Part shown: piece by piece, positions 43,806-53,044 of the stretch
Layout of the letters: each line of letters begins with the position of its first letter
Position numbering within the stretch: the first letter of the stretch is position 1
Assembly (NCBI RefSeq): GCF_002811875.1
Contig: NZ_NPDZ01000007.1
Span: forward strand, 62,001-126,000
DNA length: 64,000 nt
Direction: 5' to 3'
DNA from: Leptospira perolatii
GTDB taxonomy: Bacteria > Spirochaetota > Leptospiria > Leptospirales > Leptospiraceae
Translations under genes and position numbers: made by a program
Notes under the pieces: model-generated
Databases searched by the model: none
Seen by the model: only the letters and a program-made list of their open reading frames with translations
Told to the model about the DNA's origin: nothing

Positions 43806-44852
43806 ATGATTTCTAATGAACGCTGGAGTAAGTGCCTCCTCAGAGAGAGCGCAACTATTCAAGATGCGATAGGAAATTTGGATAAGTCCACTTTACAAAT
43901 CGTACTCGTAGTTTCCGAGGATTTCAAATTGGTGGGAACGATAACCGACGGCGATATTCGTCGCGGATTGCTTCGTGGACTAGAGCTTAGGAGTTCAATC
44001 GATTCAATTATTCATAAGAACTCCATTGTAGCACCAACCAGTATGGAAAGGGAAATCGTAAAAGAGTTAATGAGGGCGAATCGTATCCATCAATTGCCAA
44101 TTGTGGATGATATGAGGAGAGTAGTGGGGCTCTATTTATGGGACGAGATCACTGCACCCGTACAGCGAAACAGTAATTTCATAATAATGGCCGGAGGCAA
44201 GGGAACTCGCTTATTACCTCATACAGAAAATTGTCCGAAGCCCCTTTTACCTGTTGCGGGAAAGCCAATGTTAGAACATGTTATTACGCGAGCCAAGCTA
44301 GAAGGCTTTCATCATTTTCTAATCGCGGTTCACTATTTGGGTCATATGATTGAAGAATATTTTGGAGATGGTGAAAAATGGGGAGTCAAGATAGAATATA
44401 TTCGTGAGCAAAGCCCTCTTGGAACTGCTGGTGCCCTTGGTATAATTCGAGAATCTCCGACTGAGTCATTCATCGTAACGAATGGAGATGTAATGACGGA
44501 TATTCATTATGGAGAGTTAATAGACTTTCATAACAGACATTTGGCGCAGGCGACTATGGCAGTGCGCTTGCATGAGTGGCAAAATCCTTTTGGAGTAGTT
44601 CACAGTAAGGGTGTTGACATCGTCGGATTTGAAGAGAAGCCGATTTATAAGAGTCACGTCAACGCGGGAATCTATGTTTTGGAGCCGAGCTGCTTGGAAC
44701 ATCTCGAGCCTGGAAATTATTGCGATATGCCAACGTTGTTCTCTAAGCTGCAGAAAGCCGGAGGCAGAACGATAGTTTACCCGATGCATGAACCTTGGTT
44801 GGATGTCGGAAGACCGGATGATTACGAGAAGGCGAATCGCCTTTTAACTTAA
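43806..44852 (+). CDS. ptmE: CBS-domain glucosamine-1-phosphate guanylyltransferase (PtmE-like)
   Basis: 348 residues. N-terminal pair of CBS repeats (about 1-118, with GTITDGDIRRGLL and HQLPIVDD) fused to a sugar-1-phosphate nucleotidyltransferase (IIMAGGKGTRLLPHTENCPKPLLPV; VTNGDVMTD). The same fusion in Campylobacter (PtmE) makes GDP-glucosamine, so the route here probably runs on GDP-linked precursors. The CBS part may sense an adenine nucleotide or CMP-sugar. Confidence 0.88.
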   Translation: MISNERWSKCLLRESATIQDAIGNLDKSTLQIVLVVSEDFKLVGTITDGDIRRGLLRGLELRSSIDSIIHKNSIVAPTSMEREIVKELMRANRIHQLPIVDDMRRVVGLYLWDEITAPVQRNSNFIIMAGGKGTRLLPHTENCPKPLLPVAGKPMLEHVITRAKLEGFHHFLIAVHYLGHMIEEYFGDGEKWGVKIEYIREQSPLGTAGALGIIRESPTESFIVTNGDVMTDIHYGELIDFHNRHLAQATMAVRLHEWQNPFGVVHSKGVDIVGFEEKPIYKSHVNAGIYVLEPSCLEHLEPGNYCDMPTLFSKLQKAGGRTIVYPMHEPWLDVGRPDDYEKANRLLT

Positions 44853-44914
44853 TTTTTTAAGCATAACGAAGATTTACTCAAAACATTTCTTTTTCTTTTA
44901 TTAGTTTTTGTTAA

Positions 44915-45862
44915 ATGTTTAATATATTAGGGCAGGAAAAAAATATCAAGGCTTTAGTCATCGGTGCGGGATCGATTGGTCTTAGGCACGCTAGACTGCT
45001 TTCGGAAATGAATGCAGAGGTAAGATTTGTTTCGAACCGATCGGATCTAGCTCAGGAAAAATATCAAGATCTTGAGACCGCTCTCCAAGAATGGGATCCC
45101 GGATTGGTCGTAATTTCTAACGAAACTTCCAAACATCTTACCACACTTGTTCAGCTTTTTTCTTTAGGATACCGTAAGCTTACTTTGGTCGAAAAACCAT
45201 TGTTTTCCTCAATTCCAAACTTGCAATCACTGGATACCGGGAAGGTCTTTGTTGGTTACAATTTGAGATTCCATCCGCTGATTCAGAAACTGAAGGAGAT
45301 CCTTACTTCGGATGTTAATATTTTTAATGTCACGATATATGCTGGTCAGTATCTGCCTGAGTGGAGGCCGGGAACTGATTACACAAAGTCTTATTCGGCT
45401 CAAAAAAAGGAAGGCGGTGGAGTTTTAAGAGATTTAAGTCACGAACTCGATTTCATCCAATTTTTATTTGGGAAATGGCAAAAGTTAGTTTCTTTAGGCG
45501 GGCAGATTAGTGCCTTGAATATCGAAACAGAAGACTTATTCACAATCATAATAGCGAGTCAAAGAAGTCCTATTATATCAACTACGCTGAGTTATCTAGA
45601 TAAAATATATAGAAGAGAGATCCTCGTAAATACCGATCAAGGTACAATCTATGTAGACTTGATCAACGGAGTAATAAACATAAATAATAATGTTTCTCGC
45701 ATGAACATCGATAGGGATTTTACTTATAAAAAACAATATGAAAGTTTGTTTGAATTGAATCACTCTAATCTCTGTACTTTTGAAGAAGGTTTGGATGTGG
45801 TTGCTATGATAGAAAGTATTGAGGAGTCTTCTCGGGATCAAAGATGGGTAATTCGAAATTAA
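44915..45862 (+). CDS. ptmF: PtmF-like Gfo/Idh/MocA oxidoreductase
   Basis: 315 residues, N-terminal Rossmann fold (VIGAGSIGLRHARLL), LVEKPLFSS, and a C-terminal domain with GGGVLRDLSHELDFI. The gene order ptmE, this gene, legF, ptmA equals that of Campylobacter, where PtmF and PtmA supply the amino-sugar precursor. The ATG at 44915 has no obvious ribosome site. Overlaps legF by 19 bases. Confidence 0.8.
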   Translation: MFNILGQEKNIKALVIGAGSIGLRHARLLSEMNAEVRFVSNRSDLAQEKYQDLETALQEWDPGLVVISNETSKHLTTLVQLFSLGYRKLTLVEKPLFSSIPNLQSLDTGKVFVGYNLRFHPLIQKLKEILTSDVNIFNVTIYAGQYLPEWRPGTDYTKSYSAQKKEGGGVLRDLSHELDFIQFLFGKWQKLVSLGGQISALNIETEDLFTIIIASQRSPIISTTLSYLDKIYRREILVNTDQGTIYVDLINGVININNNVSRMNIDRDFTYKKQYESLFELNHSNLCTFEEGLDVVAMIESIEESSRDQRWVIRN

Positions 45863-46551
45863 GACTTTGTTCCATTTGTGCGCGTGGTGGATCAAAGGGA
45901 ATCAAAAACAAGAATATTCGAGTTATTAATAATTTACCTTTAATAGCTTATTCAATTTTGCAGGCTCAGGAAGCTGGAATATTTGATTACATTGCAGTTA
46001 GCAGTGATTCTCAAGAAATACTAAATGTAGCAAGTCAATACGGTGTAAAATTTCTTATAGAAAGGCCATTGGAATTTGCGTTAGACACTTCCGCGAAAAT
46101 TCCTGCAATTAGGCACTGTGTTGAGTCAGTTGAGAATATGACGAAAAAGAAGTTTGATACTTTGGTTGATCTGGATGCAACTTCGCCTTTAAGATTGAGT
46201 TCAGATATAGTCGCAGCTGTTTCTATGATGGAAGATAAAAATTGTTCAAATGTGATCACCGGTTGCGTCGCGAGGCGATCGCCGTATTTTAATCTAGTCG
46301 AAATGAATGAAAATGGTTTTGTAAAATTGTCTAAGCCTTTGGAAAAACCGATCGTTCGCAGACAAGATTCTCCGAGATGTTTCGATATGAATGCATCTAT
46401 TTACGCCTGGAAGAGGGACGTTTTTCTGAAAGAGCCCAAAGTTTTTTATGATGATACCATAATTTACGAGATGCCTGACGAAAGATCAATAGACATTGAT
46501 AGCGAGCTTGATTTTCAAATAGTTGAATTCTTGCTGAAAAAGAGGGCGTAA
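45844..46551 (+). CDS. legF: CMP-legionaminic acid synthetase
   Basis: 235 residues, NeuA-type cytidylyltransferase. CSICARGGSKGIKNKNIR is the CTP-binding start; DLDATSPLR and FDMNASIYAW are family blocks. Activates the nonulosonate with CTP for transfer. It is one of three such enzymes in the window and the one embedded in the legionaminic set. Confidence 0.92.
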   Translation: MGNSKLRLCSICARGGSKGIKNKNIRVINNLPLIAYSILQAQEAGIFDYIAVSSDSQEILNVASQYGVKFLIERPLEFALDTSAKIPAIRHCVESVENMTKKKFDTLVDLDATSPLRLSSDIVAAVSMMEDKNCSNVITGCVARRSPYFNLVEMNENGFVKLSKPLEKPIVRRQDSPRCFDMNASIYAWKRDVFLKEPKVFYDDTIIYEMPDERSIDIDSELDFQIVEFLLKKRA

Positions 46552-47379
46552 GTGACTGGTCAGGATTATTCTAACGTTTTTAGTTTAAAAGGAAAAGTTG
46601 CAATAATAACTGGAGGAGCCGGATTGCTTGGACAAGAATTCTGCAATGGTTTGGCTTCTTTCGGCGCTTCGGTTGCAATTGTGGATCTGAATCTAGAGAA
46701 GGCGACTGAGATTTCTCGCAATATAAAAGAAAAATTTAAAATAGAGTCATTGCCAGTAGAGTGTGACGTCACTTCCAAATCTTCGGTTGCTTCAATGGTT
46801 CGAAGAGTCGTGGACCATTTCGGAAAAGTAGACATCTTACATAATAATGCTGCTGGTAAAACTGATAACTTAGATGAGTTTTTCGCTTCGTTTGAAGATT
46901 ATTCTCTCGACCAGTGGAGAAAAATTATGGCTGTGAATGTAGACGGAATGTTCTTGGTCGCGCAGGAAGTAGGAAAGCAGATGATTTCACAAGGTTCGGG
47001 TGGAAGTGTGATACAGACTGCATCCATCTACGGGGTCAGTGCTCCAGATAATCGAATTTATGAAGGATCGTATTACTTAGGAAGAAAGATCAATACTCCT
47101 GCAGTCTATTCAGCTTCGAAAGCAGCCGTGATTGGATTGACAAAGTATTTGTCTACCTATTGGGCAGATCATAAGATTCGCGTAAATACTTTGACTCCAG
47201 GTGGCACCGAAAGTGGGCAGAATGAAGAGTTTGTTCGTAGATATTCCAATAGAGTACCACTAAATCGGATGGCTGTTCCGAGTGATATGGTCGGTGCTCT
47301 CATATATTTGGCATCTGACGCATCATCTTATTTAACTGGTCAGAATATAATTGTGGATGGGGGTCTTACTGTTTGGTAG
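46552..47379 (+). CDS. ptmA: PtmA-like short-chain dehydrogenase
   Basis: 275 residues, GTG start directly after the legF stop. TGGAGLLGQEF cofactor loop, NNAAG, QTASIYG (Ser) and VYSASKAAVIG (Tyr, Lys), SGQ-like TGQNIIVDGG end. Campylobacter PtmA homologues act with PtmF in making the amino-sugar precursor of legionaminic acid. Closely similar in layout to the SDR at 56957 (duplicate pathway gene). Confidence 0.85.
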   Translation: MTGQDYSNVFSLKGKVAIITGGAGLLGQEFCNGLASFGASVAIVDLNLEKATEISRNIKEKFKIESLPVECDVTSKSSVASMVRRVVDHFGKVDILHNNAAGKTDNLDEFFASFEDYSLDQWRKIMAVNVDGMFLVAQEVGKQMISQGSGGSVIQTASIYGVSAPDNRIYEGSYYLGRKINTPAVYSASKAAVIGLTKYLSTYWADHKIRVNTLTPGGTESGQNEEFVRRYSNRVPLNRMAVPSDMVGALIYLASDASSYLTGQNIIVDGGLTVW

Positions 47380-47431
47380 TCGGATGTCCTTCCTCATTAC
47401 GTTTGACCACACGGTAAATATTTAGTTCCTA

Positions 47432-47454
47432 AACTTATCGTAGAAAGATAAGTT
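47432..47454. repeat. Perfect 8-bp inverted repeat after ptmA
   Basis: AACTTATC (47432-47439) pairs with GATAAGTT (47447-47454) around a seven-base loop, 50 bases after the ptmA stop. No T run follows, so it is not a standard terminator; it could be an RNA-processing or stability hairpin. Confidence 0.4.
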
Positions 47455-47497
47455 CATCGAAGAAAGAGCGCTCAAATAAAATCATTAAGTTAGAAAA

Positions 47498-48355
47498 ATG
47501 GAATGTTACCTTTGTAAGACTAGCGACTTCGTAAAAAGACCCGGATCAGTTCGCGGCAACAAAGATCTTGAAGTCCTAGAGTGTAAAAATTGCGGTCTTG
47601 TTGCCCTGAGTTCAGTTTACCACATCTCCGAATCACATTACGAAGATTCAGGGATGCACGAGAATGCGGAACTGCAGAGTATCGAGTCCTGGCTAAGGAT
47701 TACCGAAGCAGACGATGTGCGAAGATACAACTCGCTGAAAGAAAACATTATAGAAAAATCCGTTTTGGATTTTGGCGCAGGGGCTTGCGGCTTTTTGGCA
47801 AGAGCTTCCGAGTTGGCTAAGAAGGTATCCGGAGTAGAGCCAGAGAAAAGAGTAAGAGAATATTGGAATGGGAAGATTGAGTTATTTGCAAGTATTTCAG
47901 AATTGGAAGATCGGAAATTTGACTTAATCACTGCTTTTCACGTTGTAGAACATTTAATAGATCCAGCGGATATCTTAAGTAAATTATCGAACTGTTTAAA
48001 CGATGGTGGAAGGATCGTAATTGAAGTTCCTAACTCAGAAGATGCGCTTCTGACATTGTTTGAAAATGTTCCTTTTCAAAATTTTACATATTGGAGTCAG
48101 CATTTATATTTATTTAATGCTACAACATTGAACCTTCTGGCGAAAAAGGCAAAATTGAAAGTAACTGCGATTCAACAATACCAGCGATATCCTTTATCGA
48201 ATCATTTGCATTGGTTGAGTAAAGGCAAACCGGGAGGTCATGTAAAGTGGTCTTTCCTGGATACACCGTCGCTTGAACAGGCCTATTCATCTGTTTTGGC
48301 ATCTCTTGGTAAGTGTGACACAATTATTGCTTACTTGGAAAAATCAGAAGGGTAA
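47498..48355 (+). CDS. Class I SAM methyltransferase with N-terminal zinc ribbon
   Basis: 285 residues. Two CxxC knuckles at the N-terminus (CYLC near residue 3, CKNC near residue 30) should bind zinc. SAM-binding VLDFGAGACGFL (motif I) and DLITAFHVVEHLIDP (post-I) show a methyltransferase; a C-terminal domain follows. Such zinc-ribbon methyltransferases (like those for deoxysugar C-methylation, but shorter) are common in O-antigen loci. The substrate is unknown. Confidence 0.82.
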   Translation: MECYLCKTSDFVKRPGSVRGNKDLEVLECKNCGLVALSSVYHISESHYEDSGMHENAELQSIESWLRITEADDVRRYNSLKENIIEKSVLDFGAGACGFLARASELAKKVSGVEPEKRVREYWNGKIELFASISELEDRKFDLITAFHVVEHLIDPADILSKLSNCLNDGGRIVIEVPNSEDALLTLFENVPFQNFTYWSQHLYLFNATTLNLLAKKAKLKVTAIQQYQRYPLSNHLHWLSKGKPGGHVKWSFLDTPSLEQAYSSVLASLGKCDTIIAYLEKSEG

Positions 48356-48481
48356 ATTTTGAACCCTTTAGAATTGAATAATATTTAGAAATTTGAATAT
48401 TCCCGAAATACATTTCAAGCTGTTCAAAGGGGCAGATAATCCTTCCTTTTCATACTTTGGTCTTTATCGATCACGACCTAA

Positions 48482-49030
48482 ATGACTTCAGTTCATAAAA
48501 AAGCTCTCTTTCTGGATCGAGATGGCGTAATAAACATAGATAAGAATTATGTTTATAAGCAGGAAGAGATTGAGTTTGTGGATGGGATATTCGATCTATG
48601 CAGAGCTGCCGCACAAAAGGGATATTTTATATTTGTTATTACGAATCAAGCAGGCATCGGAAGAGGCTATTATACTGAAAGAGATTTCCTGATTTTAAGT
48701 AAATGGATGAAAGGAATATTTCAAAATCAAGGGTGCTCGATTGAAAAATTTCTATACTGCCCGTATCATCCCATCGATGGAATAGGAAAATACAAAGTAG
48801 ATTCTTATTATCGTAAACCAAATCCTGGCATGCTGCTCAGGGTTAGAGATAGGTATGGCGTAGATTTGGAAAAGTCGATTCTAGTAGGGGACAAAATGAC
48901 TGACATTGAAGCTGGGGCCAGTTGCGGAGTGAATTTAAATCTGTTATTAAGCGATCATAATATAAATATAATATATCCTAATGCAAAATCGATTCGCAGC
49001 CTAAGCGAAGTAATAGGATATCTTGATTAG
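48482..49030 (+). CDS. gmhB: D,D-heptose 1,7-bisphosphate 7-phosphatase (GmhB-like)
   Basis: 182 residues, HAD phosphatase of the histidinol-phosphatase/GmhB group. Removes the C7 phosphate in the GDP-heptose route. FLDRDGVINID (nucleophile and acid/base Asp), VITNQAGIGRG, RKPNPGML (Lys) and LVGDKMTDIEAG are the four HAD motifs. The Cys-x-His of the zinc loop is there (YCPYHP), but the two later cysteines of E. coli GmhB are missing (VDSYYRKP). So the loop probably lacks bound zinc. Confidence 0.88.
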   Translation: MTSVHKKALFLDRDGVINIDKNYVYKQEEIEFVDGIFDLCRAAAQKGYFIFVITNQAGIGRGYYTERDFLILSKWMKGIFQNQGCSIEKFLYCPYHPIDGIGKYKVDSYYRKPNPGMLLRVRDRYGVDLEKSILVGDKMTDIEAGASCGVNLNLLLSDHNINIIYPNAKSIRSLSEVIGYLD

Positions 49031-49050
49031 GAGAACCGCTGTCGTTAACA

Positions 49051-49770
49051 ATGGAATCCGAAACGAAACATATTCTTATTTTGGCAGGAGGCTTTGGAAC
49101 TCGATTAAGATCTGTAGTCTCCGATGTTCCAAAGCCTTTAGCTCCTGTCGGTGGTCGTCCTTTTTTGGAATATTGTTTAGAAAGTTGGAAGCGCCAAGGC
49201 TTTACGGATTTTACCTTCCTTTTGCACCACCAGTCTGCGAAGATAATTAAATTTTTATGTGAACGTCAAGAAGACCTATTAAAAGGATGTAATGTGAATT
49301 GGACTGTTGAGGAGGAACCTTTAGGTACGGGAGGCGCGGTAGCGTTTGCAATCAGGCAGCATAATATAGAAAATAGTTTTATTGTGGCAAACGCGGACAC
49401 TTGGCTTGGCGGCGGAGCTAGTGAGTTGAGTCAGCAGCTTGAACCTTGTATGTCAGTGGTTGAAGTTGATAATACCGATAGATACGGAGAAGTCATACTT
49501 CAAAATGGGAAAGTAGTTCGGATTACTGAAAAGCAACAGAAAGGGCAACCCGGATGGATCAATGCTGGAATGTATAAACTTTCTCCTGAACATTTTGCAA
49601 ATTGGAACGGAGAGCCTTTTTCAATGGAGACAAATCTATTTCCTGAATTGATAAAATCAGGAAAATTGAATGGTTTTCCATTGAATGTGGATTTCATCGA
49701 CATAGGAATCCCTCAAGATTATGAAAGATTTATCCTCTGGACCAGATCCGAGAGAAAGTTTAAGTTATGA
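49051..49770 (+). CDS. hddC: D-glycero-alpha-D-manno-heptose 1-phosphate guanylyltransferase
   Basis: 239 residues. Makes GDP-D-glycero-alpha-D-manno-heptose from the heptose 1-phosphate and GTP. LAGGFGTRLRSVVSDVPKPLAPVGGRPFL and ANADTWLGG (metal Asp) identify the HddC group of sugar nucleotidyltransferases. Follows gmhB by 20 bases; the next ATG overlaps its stop. Confidence 0.9.
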   Translation: MESETKHILILAGGFGTRLRSVVSDVPKPLAPVGGRPFLEYCLESWKRQGFTDFTFLLHHQSAKIIKFLCERQEDLLKGCNVNWTVEEEPLGTGGAVAFAIRQHNIENSFIVANADTWLGGGASELSQQLEPCMSVVEVDNTDRYGEVILQNGKVVRITEKQQKGQPGWINAGMYKLSPEHFANWNGEPFSMETNLFPELIKSGKLNGFPLNVDFIDIGIPQDYERFILWTRSERKFKL

Positions 49771-51155
49771 ATTTAGATCCATTTATAATTTCTGAAAATT
49801 CCTCGCTGAGAGATGCACTTTTAAAAATCGAATCGAATCATCACGGAATTATACTCCTTGCTAATGAATCTAATTCGATCGTTGGTTTAGCTACTGATGG
49901 AGATATACGCAGGGAGCTACTAAAAGGTTCAAATCTTGACTCTCCAATTCTGCATTGCGCAAATCGTAATTTTGTGTGGGCTAATGCTGAAACGCCGAGG
50001 GAGAATTTATTAAAACAACTGGATAGCAAGATAAGGGTAATACCTTTATTGGATGCGGATCGAAAATTGATCTCCGTTGTTAGTAGGGACGAGATTCCTA
50101 TTCAGCAAGAAGTAAGAGTTTATGCTAGAGCTAGAGCGCCGGTTCGAATTAGTTTTGGCGGCGGCGGATCTGATTTGACGCATTATTTTACGGATTACCG
50201 TGGCGCTGTAATTAATACCACAATATCATTATATAGTCATGCAACTTTGAAAATTCGTGATGATTGGCGAATTATTATTAAGTCTGCTGATCTGAAGGAA
50301 ACGATTGAATTTCAAGATTTCGATTCATTTAAATCCTACCAGGGAAAGTTTCGCTTAATTCAAGCATTGATTAAAATAATAAAACCTGATTTCGGTTTTG
50401 AGCTTTATTTACATTCGGATTTTCCGATGAACTCCGGCCTAGGAGGATCAGCCGTTATTTCTGCAGCTGTTATAGGTTGTTTTAATCAATTTCGACAAGA
50501 TAAATGGGACCAGCATGAGATTGCTGAGCTTGCATTCCAAGCAGAACGATTGCAACTAAGTATATCCGGAGGATGGCAAGATCAATATGCTACAGTATTC
50601 GGTGGTTTCAATTTTATGGAATTTGAGATGGAGCAAAATATTGTTCATCCATTAAGAATCGCGCATGATACCTTGATCGAATTAGAAGAAAGCCTAATCC
50701 TATGTGATACAGCGACAACGCACGATTCTGGCGATGTTCACGATGATCAAAAGAAGCAGATGGCAACCGATGAAATCAAGAAGCAAGTGCAAGCGAATGT
50801 TGAGCTTACTTATCAGATGCGCAATGACTTACTGCGCGGTCGATTGCTTCAGTTTGGACAGTCTTTACATAAAGCTTGGGAGATTAAGAGAAAGCTTGGA
50901 AGTAAGATAAGTAATAGCGCTTTAGATTCCATTTATGATGGCGCTCGGAAAAATGGTGCCATCGGAGGAAAACTTTTAGGAGCAGGAGGAGGTGGCTTTT
51001 TTCTATTCTACGTAACTCCAGATTCTCGCTATGAGTTACTCGATTGGCTTCAAGCAAACTCACTAAATTATAAGCCTTTTCTTTTCGATCAACATGGACT
51101 TCAGGCATGGACAGTTCGGGAAACTAGGAATTTTAAGGATTCATCGCTTTTATGA
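49767..51155 (+). CDS. hddA: CBS-domain / heptose-7-phosphate kinase (HddA) fusion
   Basis: 462 residues. Residues 1-115 form two CBS repeats (GIILLANESNSIVGLATDGDIRREL; VIPLLDADRKLISVVSRDEI), followed at about 118 by a GHMP kinase. RAPVRISFGGGGSDLTHYF and SGLGGSAVISAAVIG (ATP loop) match HddA, which phosphorylates C1 of D-glycero-D-manno-heptose 7-phosphate. HddA is usually about 340 residues without CBS domains. The fusion hints at allosteric control by nucleotides. The CBS part resembles that of the PtmE-like gene. Confidence 0.88.
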   Translation: MNLDPFIISENSSLRDALLKIESNHHGIILLANESNSIVGLATDGDIRRELLKGSNLDSPILHCANRNFVWANAETPRENLLKQLDSKIRVIPLLDADRKLISVVSRDEIPIQQEVRVYARARAPVRISFGGGGSDLTHYFTDYRGAVINTTISLYSHATLKIRDDWRIIIKSADLKETIEFQDFDSFKSYQGKFRLIQALIKIIKPDFGFELYLHSDFPMNSGLGGSAVISAAVIGCFNQFRQDKWDQHEIAELAFQAERLQLSISGGWQDQYATVFGGFNFMEFEMEQNIVHPLRIAHDTLIELEESLILCDTATTHDSGDVHDDQKKQMATDEIKKQVQANVELTYQMRNDLLRGRLLQFGQSLHKAWEIKRKLGSKISNSALDSIYDGARKNGAIGGKLLGAGGGGFFLFYVTPDSRYELLDWLQANSLNYKPFLFDQHGLQAWTVRETRNFKDSSLL

Positions 51156-53044
51156 TTAAAATTAGAGATTTCGAGATAGGGAATTCGAAAACTTTCGTCA
51201 TTGCTGAAATTGGGAATAATCATAACGGTGATCCCAAAAAAGCATATCAGTTAGTTGATCGAGCAATTGAAATCGGTGCGGATTGCGTCAAGTTTCAGAT
51301 GCGGCACCTAACCAAGATTTATCGAAAAAGAAGTTTGAGTAAGTCTGGCGAAGATCTAGGAACCGAATACATATTAGATTTATTGAATAAGTTCGAATTG
51401 CCGGTTGAAGAGCATCGGAAAATTTCCGAATATTGCAAAAAGAAAGGAATTCTTTATTTGTGCACTCCTTGGGATGATGAAAGTATCAAAGTCCTTGAAT
51501 CTTTTGATGTGCCTGGATATAAAGTAGCCTCAGCTGATCTTACCAATCTACCTTTAATAGACCAACTTGCAAAGACAAAGAAACCACTGATACTTTCCAC
51601 TGGGATGAGCCGCACTGACGAAATTAAGGTAACGGTCGATTTCCTGAATAAGCGTAACGTAGACTTTGTATTGTTACATTGCAATAGCACCTATCCAGCA
51701 CCACTCCATGACATTAATTTAAAGTGGATAGAAAATCTTAAGAAAATTCATCCGCTTGTCGGGTATTCGGGCCACGAGAGAGGAATCGCAGTTACAATCG
51801 GAGCGGTCGCATTAGGAGCCTGTGTAGTAGAAAGACATTTGACACTCGATCGTCAGATGGAGGGCCCAGATCACGCGGCTAGCTTAGAGCCCAAGGAGTT
51901 CGAAAAATTAATCGAAGGTATTAGAGAAATTGAACAAGCTTTGGGAAGTTCAAATTTTGAGAGGAATCTAAGCCAAGGCGAAATGATCAACCGAGAGAAT
52001 CTTGCGAAAAGCTTAGTTGCTGCCACTGAACTCAAAAAAGGCAAAGTAGTCGAGGCAAAGGATATCAAAGTTTTAAGTCCGGGTCAGGGGCTTTCTCCGC
52101 AAAAGTATGAAATCCTGATCGGAAGAACTTTAAACAGAGATTTAGCAGAAGAAGATTTTTTTTACGAAACAGATCTTCAAGACACTCGAGTTGAGCCAAG
52201 AAAATATCATTTCAAATTACGTTGGGGCGTTCCTGTAAGATATCACGATTTCAAAGATTATAATGAAAGAATAACCCCGGACCTTTTTGAATTCCATTTA
52301 TCATACTCAGATATGGATTTGGATCCGGCAAATTATCTTAGCGGGGAGTATTCCTGCGATTACGTTGTTCACGCACCTGAGCTATTTGCGGGAAGTCATC
52401 TGATGGATCTTGCTTCACCAGATGATAACTATCGCAAAATCTCGTTAAAAGAAACTCAGAGAGTAATCGATATTACGCGGAATTTGAATAAGTATTTCCC
52501 GAATACGAAAAAGCCACTCATTGTTGCAAACATCGGTGGATTTACCATGGACTCACCTTTGCCGAAAGAAGTAATACCGTCCTATTACGAAAGGATTGCA
52601 GAGAGTTTAAAAGAATTGGATATGAATGGAGTGGAAATAATTCCACAAACTATGGCTCCTTTTCCTTGGCACTTTGGTGGTCAGAGATACCAAAACTTAT
52701 TTGTTCGGATCGATGAAATTGAAGAATGGTGCACTAAATTAAATTTGCGAATGTGTTACGATGTATCGCATAGCATGCTGACGTGTAATTATTTCGGATT
52801 CGATTTCTATGAATTTTCAAGCAGAATAGCTCCGTACTCTGCTCATTTGCATTTAGGAGATGCGAAAGGCCTCAATGGCGAGGGACTTCAGGTAGGGGAG
52901 GGAGAAATCAATTTTGTTAAGTTAGGAGAAATCTTGCTGAAGGGTTGCCCAAAAGCATCTTTTATTCCTGAAATTTGGCAAGGCCATAAAAATGGCGGTG
53001 AAGGATTTTGGATTTCTCTAGAAAGACTGGAAGGCTTACTATGA
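51152..53044 (+). CDS. NeuB-like ulosonate synthase fused to a TIM-barrel isomerase domain
   Basis: 630 residues in three parts. Residues 1-275 are a NeuB/SpsE-type PEP-condensing synthase barrel (VIAEIGNNHNGD, CVKFQMRHL, KVASADLTNLPLI, HCNSTYP, VGYSGHERG, ERHLTLDR). Residues 280-345 are a SAF domain (LVAATELKKGKVV...LSPGQGLSP). The C-terminal 280 residues are a xylose-isomerase-like TIM barrel (YVVHAPELFAG, GVEIIPQTMAP, CYDVSHSMLTC, HLHLGDAKG, IPEIWQGH). One chain may both isomerise and condense a sugar. The 4-base overlap with hddA suggests its product depends on, or is made with, the heptose pathway. Confidence 0.88.
   Translation: MIKIRDFEIGNSKTFVIAEIGNNHNGDPKKAYQLVDRAIEIGADCVKFQMRHLTKIYRKRSLSKSGEDLGTEYILDLLNKFELPVEEHRKISEYCKKKGILYLCTPWDDESIKVLESFDVPGYKVASADLTNLPLIDQLAKTKKPLILSTGMSRTDEIKVTVDFLNKRNVDFVLLHCNSTYPAPLHDINLKWIENLKKIHPLVGYSGHERGIAVTIGAVALGACVVERHLTLDRQMEGPDHAASLEPKEFEKLIEGIREIEQALGSSNFERNLSQGEMINRENLAKSLVAATELKKGKVVEAKDIKVLSPGQGLSPQKYEILIGRTLNRDLAEEDFFYETDLQDTRVEPRKYHFKLRWGVPVRYHDFKDYNERITPDLFEFHLSYSDMDLDPANYLSGEYSCDYVVHAPELFAGSHLMDLASPDDNYRKISLKETQRVIDITRNLNKYFPNTKKPLIVANIGGFTMDSPLPKEVIPSYYERIAESLKELDMNGVEIIPQTMAPFPWHFGGQRYQNLFVRIDEIEEWCTKLNLRMCYDVSHSMLTCNYFGFDFYEFSSRIAPYSAHLHLGDAKGLNGEGLQVGEGEINFVKLGEILLKGCPKASFIPEIWQGHKNGGEGFWISLERLEGLL

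Noticed and set aside
37716..47379. Pseudaminic acid or sialic acid pathway
   Set aside because: LegB/LegC/LegG types and PtmE/F/A order fit legionaminic acid; no PseB/PseC/PseG-like proteins seen.
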